A program made the translations under genes and the position numbers. A stretch of DNA of 64,000 nt, taken from positions 1,860,001 through 1,924,000 of the forward strand of contig NC_064236.1 of assembly GCF_023101765.2 (NCBI RefSeq). Direction: 5' to 3'. Positions 38,653 to 48,906 of this stretch are shown here, in pieces (within the stretch, counting starts at the first letter, position 1; every line of letters begins with the position of its first letter). A model generated the notes under the pieces. That model had not been told where the DNA came from. It saw nothing but the letters and a program-made list of their open reading frames with translations, and ran no database searches. This DNA is from Spodoptera frugiperda (taxonomy: Eukaryota > Arthropoda > Insecta > Lepidoptera > Noctuidae).

Positions 38653-39138
38653 ATGAAAGTAGCATTGTTCATTATTTTAGGAAAATTATTTTCAACACTC
38701 AGCTTGCAGGTCAGTTTGAAATCAGTAGTGGATTATCCGAATGGAACCATCGTGAATCAGGTGCAAAACGTTACAATAGATTATACAAAGAAAGTGCTAG
38801 AAGATGCCAACGGAACACACCCGGTGGAAAGCAAAGACTTGTTAAAACGTTTGAATTGGTTAATTAATACGTTGAACATCACCAGCCTACTTCTGGATCG
38901 TGGACTTGGACGCTCTGACGGGACAAACATAACCTTGCCTAACTTTAACAAGAGCCACAATGTAGAAAGAACTAACGACGACGGGTTTCTTTATGTTAAA
39001 TACGCTATATTAAAATTATCAAATTTTACGTCTACGCCCTCGCCGCAACAAATAGCTGAAGAGAAATTGAGAAAAGCTAAGAGTCGCAGTGAAAGGGTAA
39101 AAATAGCTGTTTTTGCTGACAGCGCTTATAGTGACTGA
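38653..39138 (+). CDS. Small secreted, cysteine-free, heavily N-glycosylated orphan protein (161 aa), intronless
   Basis: The frame starts at ATG 38653 and ends at TGA 39136-39138. Residues 1-18 are hydrophobic (MKVALFIILG...) and look like a signal peptide. The mature part has no cysteine and seven N-x-S/T sequons, at residues 30, 39, 53, 75, 92, 99 and 124. That density strongly favours selection on a secreted glycoprotein over a chance frame. The C-terminus is basic (EEKLRKAKSRSER) and then ends in ADSAYSD. Upstream are TATAAA elements; 37 bases downstream of the stop is AATAAA. I do not recognise a family. It could be a lineage-specific secreted or reproductive protein, or an old retrogene; the neighbours are repeats and give no clue. 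Confidence 0.7.
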   Translation: MKVALFIILGKLFSTLSLQVSLKSVVDYPNGTIVNQVQNVTIDYTKKVLEDANGTHPVESKDLLKRLNWLINTLNITSLLLDRGLGRSDGTNITLPNFNKSHNVERTNDDGFLYVKYAILKLSNFTSTPSPQQIAEEKLRKAKSRSERVKIAVFADSAYSD

Positions 39139-39174
39139 TGATATTGTAAAAAGTGAAGTCTGTATGATAAGCGT

Positions 39175-39180
39175 AATAAA
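39175..39180 (+). terminator. Polyadenylation signal of the 161-aa secreted protein gene
   Basis: AATAAA lies 37 bases after the stop codon, which makes the whole transcription unit only about 550-600 bp. Confidence 0.6.
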
Positions 39181-39297
39181 ATAATACTAGCTAATTAAAA
39201 TAATACTATTATATATTATATACTTATATGTACTTAAATTGGAAGTTAATACATACATCATAGGTTAATATTTGTTTAGATCAAAGTTTATACAGCA

Positions 39298-39412
39298 TTA
39301 AATGACTTCTCCCGCCTTGGGTGAGGCGACTGAGTGTTACTCTGTCTGACTAAAACCAGTAGTAGTAACCAGAGTCGGAGCCCCGGTAACCCGGTTGTCC
39401 GTAGTAATGTTG
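39298..39412 (-). mobile_element. Family-A SINE-like repeat, short copy just after the 161-aa gene
   Basis: AATGACTTCTCCCGCCTTGG, GTCTGACTAAAACCAGTAG and GCCCCGGTAACCCGG; the middle is shortened. Confidence 0.6.
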
Positions 39413-40317
39413 AAAAAAGTACGTAGCTACCTTCTACCAGACTACGCGCGGACAATCCTTAATGTTACTGTTCAGTTCTTATCTGCCTCAACTGAAAAAA
39501 CTGTAAAAGATCGCTATTGAGCAATGAGGCTAACCATTGTTGGTAGATGTACCTACTAGATTAGGCTTACTATTATATTCCTAATGCATTTTTAAGCTAA
39601 GCTACGACACGATTGTGCCGGCTCGGCCGAAGTGATACTACGGCCTCACATAGTCAAATTAGGTCATTGTTTTAGCAGAGATTTAAAATAATTCTCACGA
39701 GAGGCAAAAAACATTTACATACTAAAGTATGAGTAAAAAATCAAGTAGAGAAAACGAAATAAATCTAGTACCCCTGCGGCAGTGGGTGAAAACGTAGGAA
39801 ATCGTTCTATTTTTGTCGTATATTTTTTTTAATAATGATACTTTATTATACTCTGCATCCTACCAACACAGCGTTAGAAATAAAAAAAAAACCTTTTGTC
39901 CATTGCGAAAAGGGTAGGTGCAGATTTTGAACTGAACAAACAATGGTTGATTTGTACACTAGTTCAACATAAATATGGAAATTACTTTCTTTTTTCATTT
40001 TTTGGCACTGCACTTTGGGGGAAATCATACTCTATTTTTTACTCGAGGATTTATTATTTATTCGTATTCATCCACAAAAACAGTAGGAGAGTGAAATATG
40101 TAAATATGCTTATGCTAGGTATATAAAATTATGGTATTATATATACATTTGAATTAGGAATAAAAATTGCAAAACAGAGAAATAATTCAATTATTTCTAT
40201 AACTCATGCGAGTTAACTCTGCATTTCGTGCCGTTCTGACAAATCTTTCTTAGTCTATTGAATTAATTTTTGATTCTTCATAGTATTGAATTAGTAGGTA
40301 GCATTAATGTCCGAACA

Positions 40318-40378
40318 ATTGGGAGGCCTATGTCCAGCAGTGGACTGCTATAGGCTGATGATGATGATGGTGATGATT
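40318..40378 (+). mobile_element. Family-C SINE or LINE 3' tail
   Basis: The fragment consists of GGGAGGCCTATGTCCAGCAG, TGGACTGCTATAGGC and then (TGATGA)n. Only the tail is present. Confidence 0.55.
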
Positions 40379-40732
40379 AATGTCCGAAATATTTTTTTGT
40401 TCATTTATTGTGTAACTTAACATACAAGATCAACATCATTATCTATTACAATAGGTACCAGATTAGGTGTATTCTACGCCTACTTTTGCAAATACTATAG
40501 TGTAGTATCTTACCCATACTTATGTATAACATCAAACCTCCAAACGAACAGTCTAAACGTAACATAAATATGTTCATAAATATATTCAACAAAAACATTC
40601 AAATAATTAACAAAAAAGTTACTAAGAGCGTAATAAGTGCGTGATGTAAAGGAATTTAAAAATTGAATTGATTCAAAGAAATTAATTAATTATTTAAAGA
40701 TATGGCAACATAAAGTTTTGTAAATGTAATGT

Positions 40733-40860
40733 CAAATGTCAGTTGTCAAAGTCATTCATAATGACGTTAATGACAGCTGTCACTGTCAAACGAATTATTT
40801 TCATGGCGACTGAGACGAGTGGGGTGTATAATGTATTGTATATTTGTCTTTTGAAATAAA
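40733..40860 (+). promoter_or_regulatory. Cluster of TGTCA/TGACA sites with a perfect TGACAGCTGTCA palindrome, then a mini reading frame and AATAAA
   Basis: TGTCA or TGACA occurs at least six times within about 60 bp, including the 12-bp palindrome at 40771-40782. TGACAGCTGTCA is the known dimer site of TALE homeodomain proteins of the TGIF type. An ATG at 40803 opens 18 codons and ends at a TAA that overlaps an AATAAA (40855-40860). It could be a regulatory block, the end of an LTR element, or a tiny transcription unit. Confidence 0.4.
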
Positions 40861-40944
40861 GTATTCCTTTTATTATTTTCTTCGTCATGGATTTCAATTC
40901 TTTCATTTTCTACTACTATGCTATATGAACCTAGTATTTACGTT

Positions 40945-40988
40945 GAACTTGGCACATAGTGGCTCAGTGGCCACTATGTGCCAAGTTC
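40945..40988. repeat. Perfect 19-bp hairpin carrying the AACTTGGCA motif
   Basis: GAACTTGGCACATAGTGGC, loop TCAGTG, GCCACTATGTGCCAAGTTC. The outer motif is the one recurring in the foldback elements at 26.7 and 32.0 kb. Confidence 0.85.
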
Positions 40989-42439
40989 TACCCCATCCTA
41001 ACGGTGACCTGCTTTGAATATAATTATGAAGCCATTGATATTATATTATTATTACTCTGATGGCTCATGATGTAGAAATATTAGCTGACGACAATTCTGG
41101 AAGCGATTTACATCAGAAAACGTCATCCAGAATTGTGAATCTGTTTGAAAATGAGCACCAGTGTTTACCATTGTCAATACCGAGTTTCTTGCTCGTTTTC
41201 ACCACGTAAATCTTAAACTTAGGAATCATTAAGAGTAAGGACACTGACCGAGCTCTCTCGGTACCTACCAACCTCTTAAATATTTAGTTTCTCAGCTGCC
41301 ATACCTCTAAGTAGGCTAATTGAAATACTTTTAAATTTTGACTAAGACTTGACTTTTACAAGAACTAAAAGACATTTTCATCCTCAAAAACGAAATTAGT
41401 CCCAAATTATTGGGTGAACTCCATCATTGCCAATTTTATTGTAGGACTATCCCGGCTGCATTCTGTTAGGGCTGTAAACCCCTTTTTGCAATTTACTTTT
41501 CTTATCTTCGCATGGGCCTTAGCTTCTTTGTTGTACGGCTCTTCTGCATACCAGCTGGCATAGACATAGATGACATGGCTGGATATCCATTACCTATTTT
41601 TTGTGATGTCCATGTGTTGGTCGCTTGAATTATGAAAGATGATCATCTAATGGAATTTACATTGGGGTCTCACAGGAAACCAGTATAAAATTGGACTACC
41701 ATTTATGTGTATTAAATCTGTAAGTGAATAAAGGTGTGGTTACCATCGGCCCGACTTCTCACTTCCAAAAGATTCCTGTCAACATCCGTGGGTCCCCGAA
41801 GAATGCTCTTCACTTATCATTAAGTGATGCATCTGTTCAATCTTTTTAATAAACCATCTTCACATCACATTAAATGAAAATATACTGAGGTCTTTCAAAT
41901 AAAAACATAATGAGGTTTCCAATAAAATATTTTTTAATATTTCTTTGGATTGAAAAATTTTCAAGATTTTATACCATTAATCAACTTGTTATTTGGCTGA
42001 AAAGCCGGGGGGGTAAGAAATTACTGGTAGAGGATAACTAATTTAAATGGGAATGGATTTTTTTGTCAGATTGTACTACAAATTAATATTCAAGTTTTTA
42101 CTAGGTAAGTAGTTACCAACTTTAAAAGTAGGATATTTAGATAGTTTCAATAAAAAAGGGTCAGTAAGGACAATTTCAGTTATTTGAAAACATATTAAAT
42201 CTAGTTAATTTTCTATTTTACCTTTTAGTTTCTTGCTTATTATCCAAGCAATTTAATTAAAACAAGAGTAAGAATAATAGAAGAATATTCAACCTGGTAA
42301 TATGCTCCACATAATATGTTTAGTTAATTCTTAACATAACGTTACACTTTTTAACACCTTCACTACCAACAAAAAACTGTTAAAGGCTATTCCTCCATTA
42401 GTGTCGGACAGCGTTGTCCGATATGGCGTCTAAGGTGTT

Positions 42440-42675
42440 AAATCACCAGAGATGGCGAGCGAGGGTAGGTCGTCGTCCGCAGTTCCGGGCGCCTCAAACA
42501 GCCCCATCTGTGGTAGGACTGATGCCGACCCGGAGCTGCGGCTGCCTAGCCAGTTACGGGGGCTCCAGCTCAAAAAGCAGGAGTAGAAACAGGGTGGTTT
42601 TTAGACAGTAAGAGTTTGACACTCCCTCTCGCCTCGCCCAAGGCGGGAAAAGCAATAAGATAATTTTCGCCCATT
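42440..42675 (+). mobile_element. Family-A SINE-like repeat, long copy
   Basis: It includes the seldom-kept upstream part (CAGCCCCATCTGTGGTAGG, GCCGACCCGGAGCTGCGG) plus the usual body and GCCCAAGGCGGGAAAAG. The 65-codon frame across it is not a gene. Confidence 0.7.
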
Positions 42676-43593
42676 ATCAATTTCTTCATGTTTAGTATTG
42701 TTAATGATACCTGACTTTTAATCAAGTAAAAAAATAAATCAGTATTTATTTTACTATCTCCTTAATACCGTGGTACTACTTTATAATAATAATAACGTGG
42801 ACGAAATCACAGGCAAAACTAGTTTCTAGTAAAGCTAAAGATGTCAAGCCATTGTTTTCTAGATAATGGATGCTCTAGTACAGTTGCCATAACGATGACC
42901 TTAGGCCAAACCCGGTTAGGTCAAAGTTTTGTTACGTCTTGGCTCGCGTCCATTCCTGCTAGGCTATAGGTATTCATACCACAATGTTACACAAAATATC
43001 ACAATATGTTTATTTTTAACTCTTTGTAAACGGGTCGTGGGTGCGTGTTCCTACAACTGTTTTGGAATGTCCTAGTTATATTCTACTAAGTATATGTCCT
43101 ATTTGTGTAGTATACAAAGTGAAATACTAGCCTATATTCTACAGCCCACTTACCTACCACAATATGTTACTGGTTTGAACTTCTAGGTACCTACTCTACT
43201 ACGCATAGAATGTACAAAATAAATAACAACACAGCAGTGTGAAATATAGTACAATTTGGGCTATTTTGCACCAGGATACCATGGCGGCGCAACCAGTCGC
43301 CGCTATCAACAAAATGTATACCTATCTGTCTCTGCAGAGACACCAGGTGACTATCTATCTCTACAGAGAGATAGGTACTCACCCTGGTGTCCGCTTGATT
43401 GCGCAACCAATCTGTAGGTCGTCCTCCCCTTATCCAATTTTTTTAAACTTATTATTTTTTTTCAATTGGTTAAACATTATCTTGCTTCAAAATAGGTATA
43501 CTTAAGTTCAATTCAGCTCATTATAATTTCATATACCTAGGTAAGTTATATATACTACGTTCACGTACAGAAACATACATACCTACGTACATC

Positions 43594-43922
43594 AACAGCC
43601 TCTAAGTGGCCACTGCTGACCAAGACCTCATCTCACAGAGAAGGTTTGAGCATCCATCCCAATCACTACGCTTACTCAATGTGGGTTGGCGATTACAAAT
43701 TACTATTAGGTACCTATATATAGAAAATGTAAGCCCATGGTTCCACAATATGTTTTCCTTCACCGATTGTCAGTGGTGCCTAAGTAATCTTAAAAAGTAG
43801 TAAACTACATATAATCTGGAAAAGTTACATTGGTAGGTACTTCCGTTGATAGGCTTCAAACCCGCACCCTCATGCATGAGAAGCGGGCGTTTTAAACTAC
43901 TGGGCCACGACGACACGTTCAA
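43594..43922 (-). mobile_element. Family-C SINE, reverse orientation
   Basis: It is the reverse complement of the 1088-1400 family. Read on the minus strand, the head is GTCGTGGCCCAGTAG with a B-box-like GTGCGGGTTTGAAGCC, and the end is GGTCAGCAGTGGCCACTTAGAGG. Confidence 0.7.
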
Positions 43923-44554
43923 GTACCTATAATGAAAATTATAAAAATGCGTAGACACCAATGCTACATAAAACATTTATGTTTACGTATAGTTCTACCT
44001 ACCTATCTACTTACAGTGTTCACCCTGAAACCATACATTTCTAAAGAAAAAACTCCTTTAGAAAGAAACTTTCTCGTTGAGCAACAACTTTACTTAGTTA
44101 CTTATCACGGCACACCGTCATTACATAATCGGCTTACAAAATCGTGACCTTTAAAATTTTCTTTTGTGAAAGTTACAAACATTGACCATTGGTATTGTTT
44201 TTACACCTGGCGAGAACAAAGGTGTTCCAGGAAAATTTGTTACGTTTCCCCCCCTCAACGGAATTTTCTTATATGAGGGTGAAATATGAAAGGGAAACCT
44301 TTTCAAAACTGAAAGTTTGTCCGGCAAGTAAAGTTTGAAGGTTTACTTACTATGCTTATACCATTATTAATATAAGTAAGTAGATACGTATTATTTAGTA
44401 GAGAGGCTGTGTTTTGATCCAACTGGCTGATTAATAAAAAAAATACCTATGCTTTTCGAAATGGAATTCTCAGTGAAATATTTTTTTATTCCAACAAATC
44501 TAAGGTAGCATCTTGACACCGAGTGAGCCTATAGCATAAATTGTTTTTTGTGGA

Positions 44555-44650
44555 ATAGACAGCAAACGAGCCGATGGGTCACCTGATAGTCAGTGATTAT
44601 CGCCGCTCATGGATACCAGAGGAATCACAAATGCGTTGCTGGCATTTTAA
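44555..44650 (+). mobile_element. Family-B SINE-like repeat, fragment
   Basis: GACAGCAAACGAGCCGATGGG, TCACCTGATAGTCAGTGATTA and ATACCAGAGGAATCACAAATG match the first half of the family. Confidence 0.55.
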
Positions 44651-44834
44651 GAAGAAAAATGATATTTTCTTAAAGTAGATGGAAAGCAGATACTTACTAC
44701 TTTTATTACATACGCTTTTGCCTAATCCTTCGGACCTATGCCTAAATTAAATTCATAAACCTACAGAATAAAAAACCGACTGAGTATATCGCGAATGGAG
44801 TTCATTCATGAAAGTTTTAAGGTTTTTGTAAACA

Positions 44835-45012
44835 TGAGATATACTAAATTAACTAAAAATAACAGTTTACTCACGTAAATATACTGAGATAAGCAGGTTG
44901 TGCTTCGCCCATGCACATGAGGAAGAGTCCCTCTGTGACTCGAAACTAGTAAAGCTTTTCTCTAAACTTTACGTGAGTTAACCATTATATTTAGTTAATT
45001 TAGCATATCTCA
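44835..45012. mobile_element. Family-H MITE, copy 2
   Basis: The terminal inverted repeats are TGAGATATACTAAATTAACT and AGTTAATTTAGCATATCTCA. The second inner inverted pair is TTTACTCACGTAAA / TTTACGTGAGTTAA. Confidence 0.75.
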
Positions 45013-45371
45013 CGATAGTAATTATAAAAATGTAAACAAAATTATTTAACAAATTTTATTTTCCTTTATAATTACACAAAAAAGGAAGTTTACAAAATGC
45101 ATATAACGCGATCTGAGACACTACGTTAACAGAGAGGTTAATATGTATATAACTAGGTAACAATATTATATAAATTATAATAATAATAGACTTAAAATAT
45201 GCCATTGAAAAAAGCAAGACAGTAAAAGCAACATTATTGGTATGATAGGAAAATATGTACAGGACAAGACGAGATGTGGTGATAGCACTTTTAGCTTGGT
45301 AATTTGTTTTAGCTGTGGGGATTAGCAATAACTTGATTTACCTGATTTAAGTTAATGTCGAAGTAGATAAA

Positions 45372-45396
45372 GATCTCTCTCTCTCTCTCTTTCTTT
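45372..45396. repeat. CT microsatellite
   Basis: CTCTCTCTCTCTCTCTCT followed by TTCTTT. Confidence 0.9.
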
Positions 45397-46076
45397 ATTT
45401 CACTATATCCTTAAAGATTTCACCGATTATTGAGTGGTCGGTCTTAATCAATAATTTAATTTTGATTTGTTTCGTATGTACCTAGATTGGGTGTGCTTTT
45501 GCGGTGCCTAAGATGGGTTAAAATTGGAAAAGTAATAAAGCTGTATAATTAAATTACCTCTACGTACAGTATAGACGTCTTAGAGATACATAGGTATTTG
45601 ACTTTGAATTTAAGGGTTAAGGTTGATAAAAAAATTCTTCATCAGAATTCGTACCAAATGTGACTTTTACTGTCTATTGCTACCTACCTACCAAAACTTT
45701 GATTCCGTATACACAACATTCTTATTTTGATGTGTTATTCAGAACCTATTTTACGTCTAAATTATTGTATTAATATTAAATAATATATCTGTTGAGATTT
45801 CATAATTTGATTTTAAGAAAAGTTTTACGTTTAAAAAATTAAATTCTCAGTAATCGCAGTGTGTTTCAATTTGAAAATAAATACACATGTTTTTAATATA
45901 TGGACTTAAATCTTTTGCTTTGAGTCTTGTAGCAGCAACAAAATAAAGTTTTAATTTTAAACTATGTAACGTTGGGTTTATGGTAGGTGACAAACAGTCG
46001 ATCCGTTCTGGTGCTCATGCGAAATTTTACGAAATTGCTGCGTTGATGCGTTTGTCCCGTATTGGAAAACATTTTT

Positions 46077-46082
46077 TTTATT
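46077..46082 (-). terminator. Candidate polyadenylation signal (AATAAA) of the tail-anchored protein gene
   Basis: Reading down the minus strand from the TGA stop, this is the first canonical AATAAA. It would give a 3' UTR of about 650 nt. No transcript evidence is available. Confidence 0.4.
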
Positions 46083-46728
46083 TAAGATACACTCTCAAAA
46101 CCGGGTTTATAATAAGATTTAGGTTTACTACGATAAGATGTTTTGACTAGAAGTTAATACTTAGTTTGATTATTGCCTACAATACTTTTATGTTATAGGT
46201 AAAATATCTACATACGAGCACTTGGTTACTACTGAATTAATACTTGTTTGAACTACATAGTATAAAAGTGTTATTTATATAAGTAGATATGTGAGTAATT
46301 TCATGGACTCAAGCACCATCGGGATCTTAAAATAACATAACGAATGACTTAAAATTACAATAAAACTATAGTGTTCATTAAAAATAAACTGTAGTGGAAA
46401 GTCTGCCTTGCATAAAATGCGTATTTACTTCTTTTCATAAAACGTTTGCATCTTACAGTTCATGTCAATAAATAACCAGACTTGTTCGGACGCTACAATG
46501 TTAATAAGAATTCTGAACAAATTAAATCAAATAAATAAAAGGTGACTAGATATCACAATTTACAATACTGGACATTTCCCAGTGAGGCCAAGCAAATGAT
46601 GTGTCCTCATAACAAATTAAAATCAACAATACAAAATACAATATTCCGCGCGTCCAACAAGTCTGTCGAACTTAAAACTAATTCGTAATTTACATTGACT
46701 TTATACCAAAACCCGATGAAGCACAACA

Positions 46729-48906
46729 TCATGGTTTTCCGTCAGGCGGGTTGAAGAACTCCCAGTGGTGATGGTGCACCGCCCGGCTGTCACTCAGCCC
46801 GAACATGATCAGCCCCGCGACCAGCACCAGGAATATTACCATCGCCATCTGGACGTCCTTCTTGTCCTCAGTGCCGCTGATGTACGACATGAACGAGTTG
46901 AACATGCTCCTTAAAGTCCTGGTAATAGAAGAGTGGCAGACGCGCAAGAATTGAGCTCCCGCTTCGGTTATTGTAGGCTCATGCGTTCTCACGGGACCGG
47001 CCATACGGCGAGGTGAGGGACGCGGTCTGCCGTCATCCGAACTCGATTCAGAATGAGGAGCAGCGGGTTTCCTTTTAGCTCGTCGAGTGGGCGGTGGGGG
47101 GGTCTGGTGTTGGGACTCATGGAAATCAAAATGAGGTCTGTCTCTAAGTGACCGACTAGGGAAGAAAGAAGCAGGAGGTATAGTAATGTCCTGGAGATAT
47201 GAGTACAACAAGGGAGTCAAATCAGGTGGAGGTGGTCTCTGTGGGGGAGCTCCAGTGTCCTCTGCACTGGGAGGTCTTGGAGGAGGTGCTGTTTGTTGGG
47301 GAGCTTCCTCTTCAACAGGTTTGGCTTCCGATTTCGTTTCCACAGGTGCATCAACAGCTACTGGAGCTACTTGTTCCTCCGTTTGTGTGTGTTCCTCTCT
47401 ACTGACCGGCCTTGGCGTTTCAACGACTTCAAGCATCGTAGGTGCTACTGGTGCTGGTGGTGGAGGCGCATGCGCTGTTGATATTTCGGCAAACTTCTTT
47501 ACAATTTCATCTATTACGGACTGAGAGAACTCGATTCCGCTCACAGAAATGTGTCCGGACTTAGAATCTAACTCCGAAACTTGTAATGTCATGCCTTCTA
47601 TGTCAGAAACCAAGATTTTGTTAGCTTGTAATTCAGATACATTTAGTCGTCCCACATCTAAATCTTTCACCTGTAGTCGTTGTGTAACCAAATTATCCAG
47701 TTGTACTTCTCTACTTGCGTCACTGATTTTTTCAAGAGCCCGTTCTTCACTAGGTGGCACAGTATTTTTAGGCCGTGTACTTGAAATGGCTCTTGGCCTT
47801 GGGAGAGGAGGCACATCTGGGATTTGAGATTCGTCGATATCAATAGGTTGAACAGTTAATGAAGCTTCGGTTAACATTTCCTCACGTTCATTTATTCTTG
47901 TTGGACTAGACACTCGTCGCTCTACCAAGATAACTGTAGGTGACGTGCGTCCAAGAGTAGGTTTGGATAGTTCTGATATTTTTGGGTCAGAAAGTTTTGT
48001 AGATTTGTCAGTACGCGATGTAGGCCGTGATACTCGAGGGCTATCACCAAGTTTGGGATGACTCCTTGAAAGCATGGAGTCTTCGTCAATAATGTCTCGT
48101 AACGAGCTGGACATAGAAATATCCAGATTATCATCCATACCTAATTCGAAGTCTACGTCATCTGGTAGAGGGTCAGTTTGAGTAGAAACCTCAATTTCTA
48201 GGACATCAGATGGTTTCGTTTCATCTTGGTCTTCCTCAAAGTCCCGAGATATTCCCATAGCAGATTCTGCATCTGTAGAAATACTTCGTTGGAGGTCATT
48301 CTTCAGGTCTCTTTTTCTTCGCCTTGATCCTCTGGGTGGGCGTGGAGGTGGAGGTAGAGGCCGATCTTTCATTTTATTCACCACTTCTCCAGAATTCAAA
48401 TCTTTATGAACTTCTTCAAAGGGTTCATCAATTTCAACATATTGTGTCAAATCACCACTTACCGAGCGCTTGGTAAAACTGTCTAACGTCATAAGACTAG
48501 TTGATGACTTTTTGCGTGGTGGTCGGTCAGGGCCGACTGGCTTAGTGGGTCCAACAGTATAATATTTACGCTCTGAGCTATTGCTCTTACGACGCCTCGG
48601 TGGAGTTTTGCTTTTTGAGCGTCTTACGCCTTTGCTTGGTGTGTAAGCGCCTTTGTCAACTGTGGCGTACCCGGGGCTTTCGTGGCGTATTTCCCTTTCC
48701 ATGACAATTTCTTCCGGGGGTGGTATGTTGGTATCCAGTATCAGTGACTCGGCACCATGTGATGTGCGGTCGTCGTCACAGAGGGAGGTGCCCCTGGAGC
48801 TCCTAGAGCGGGTGCGGCGCGGGGGCACGGGGCTGTGCTCGGTGACGGTGGAGTGCGCATACTCTTGCGGCACGATGTATTCATGCTCAGTTCGATATAC
48901 GATGAT
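46729..48906 (-). CDS. Exon 3, C-terminal exon with membrane anchor (residues 1062-1786)
   Basis: The acceptor TTCTCATTCCAG ends at 48907; the exon is open for 725 codons to a TGA at 46731-46729. It encodes serine/arginine-rich and proline-rich segments (RPLPPPPRPP), two TQT motifs (STQTD at 1302-1306, HTQTE at 1567-1571) and a repeated LxV/LNVSEL segment at 1461-1522. A last proline-rich block (PPPPTRRAKRKP) precedes the hydrophobic anchor MAMVIFLVLVAGLIMFGL. The final tail after the anchor is SDSRAVHHHHWEFF then NPPDGKP. The four histidines are unusual. Codons here are much more GC-rich than the surrounding DNA, as expected for true coding sequence. Confidence 0.88.
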   Translation of the reverse strand: MIVYRTEHEYIVPQEYAHSTVTEHSPVPPRRTRSRSSRGTSLCDDDRTSHGAESLILDTNIPPPEEIVMEREIRHESPGYATVDKGAYTPSKGVRRSKSKTPPRRRKSNSSERKYYTVGPTKPVGPDRPPRKKSSTSLMTLDSFTKRSVSGDLTQYVEIDEPFEEVHKDLNSGEVVNKMKDRPLPPPPRPPRGSRRRKRDLKNDLQRSISTDAESAMGISRDFEEDQDETKPSDVLEIEVSTQTDPLPDDVDFELGMDDNLDISMSSSLRDIIDEDSMLSRSHPKLGDSPRVSRPTSRTDKSTKLSDPKISELSKPTLGRTSPTVILVERRVSSPTRINEREEMLTEASLTVQPIDIDESQIPDVPPLPRPRAISSTRPKNTVPPSEERALEKISDASREVQLDNLVTQRLQVKDLDVGRLNVSELQANKILVSDIEGMTLQVSELDSKSGHISVSGIEFSQSVIDEIVKKFAEISTAHAPPPPAPVAPTMLEVVETPRPVSREEHTQTEEQVAPVAVDAPVETKSEAKPVEEEAPQQTAPPPRPPSAEDTGAPPQRPPPPDLTPLLYSYLQDITIPPASFFPSRSLRDRPHFDFHESQHQTPPPPTRRAKRKPAAPHSESSSDDGRPRPSPRRMAGPVRTHEPTITEAGAQFLRVCHSSITRTLRSMFNSFMSYISGTEDKKDVQMAMVIFLVLVAGLIMFGLSDSRAVHHHHWEFFNPPDGKP

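Larger units (their letters stand above)
39181..46076. other. Repeat-rich interval between the 161-aa gene and the tail-anchored protein gene
   Basis: It contains family A, B, C and H copies, the 40945 hairpin and a nested palindrome at about 43345-43395 (CTATCTCTACAGAGAGATAG at its centre). The remaining short frames are AT-rich or lie on repeats. Confidence 0.5.

Noticed and set aside
43338..43396. Nested palindrome as a possible regulatory element
   Set aside because: It is imperfect, has no second copy and no nearby gene; kept only as a note in the interval description.
46729..46790. KASH domain at the C-terminus of the large protein
   Set aside because: Single anchor and short tail fit loosely, but the defining PPPX terminus is absent and the tail is shorter than usual.
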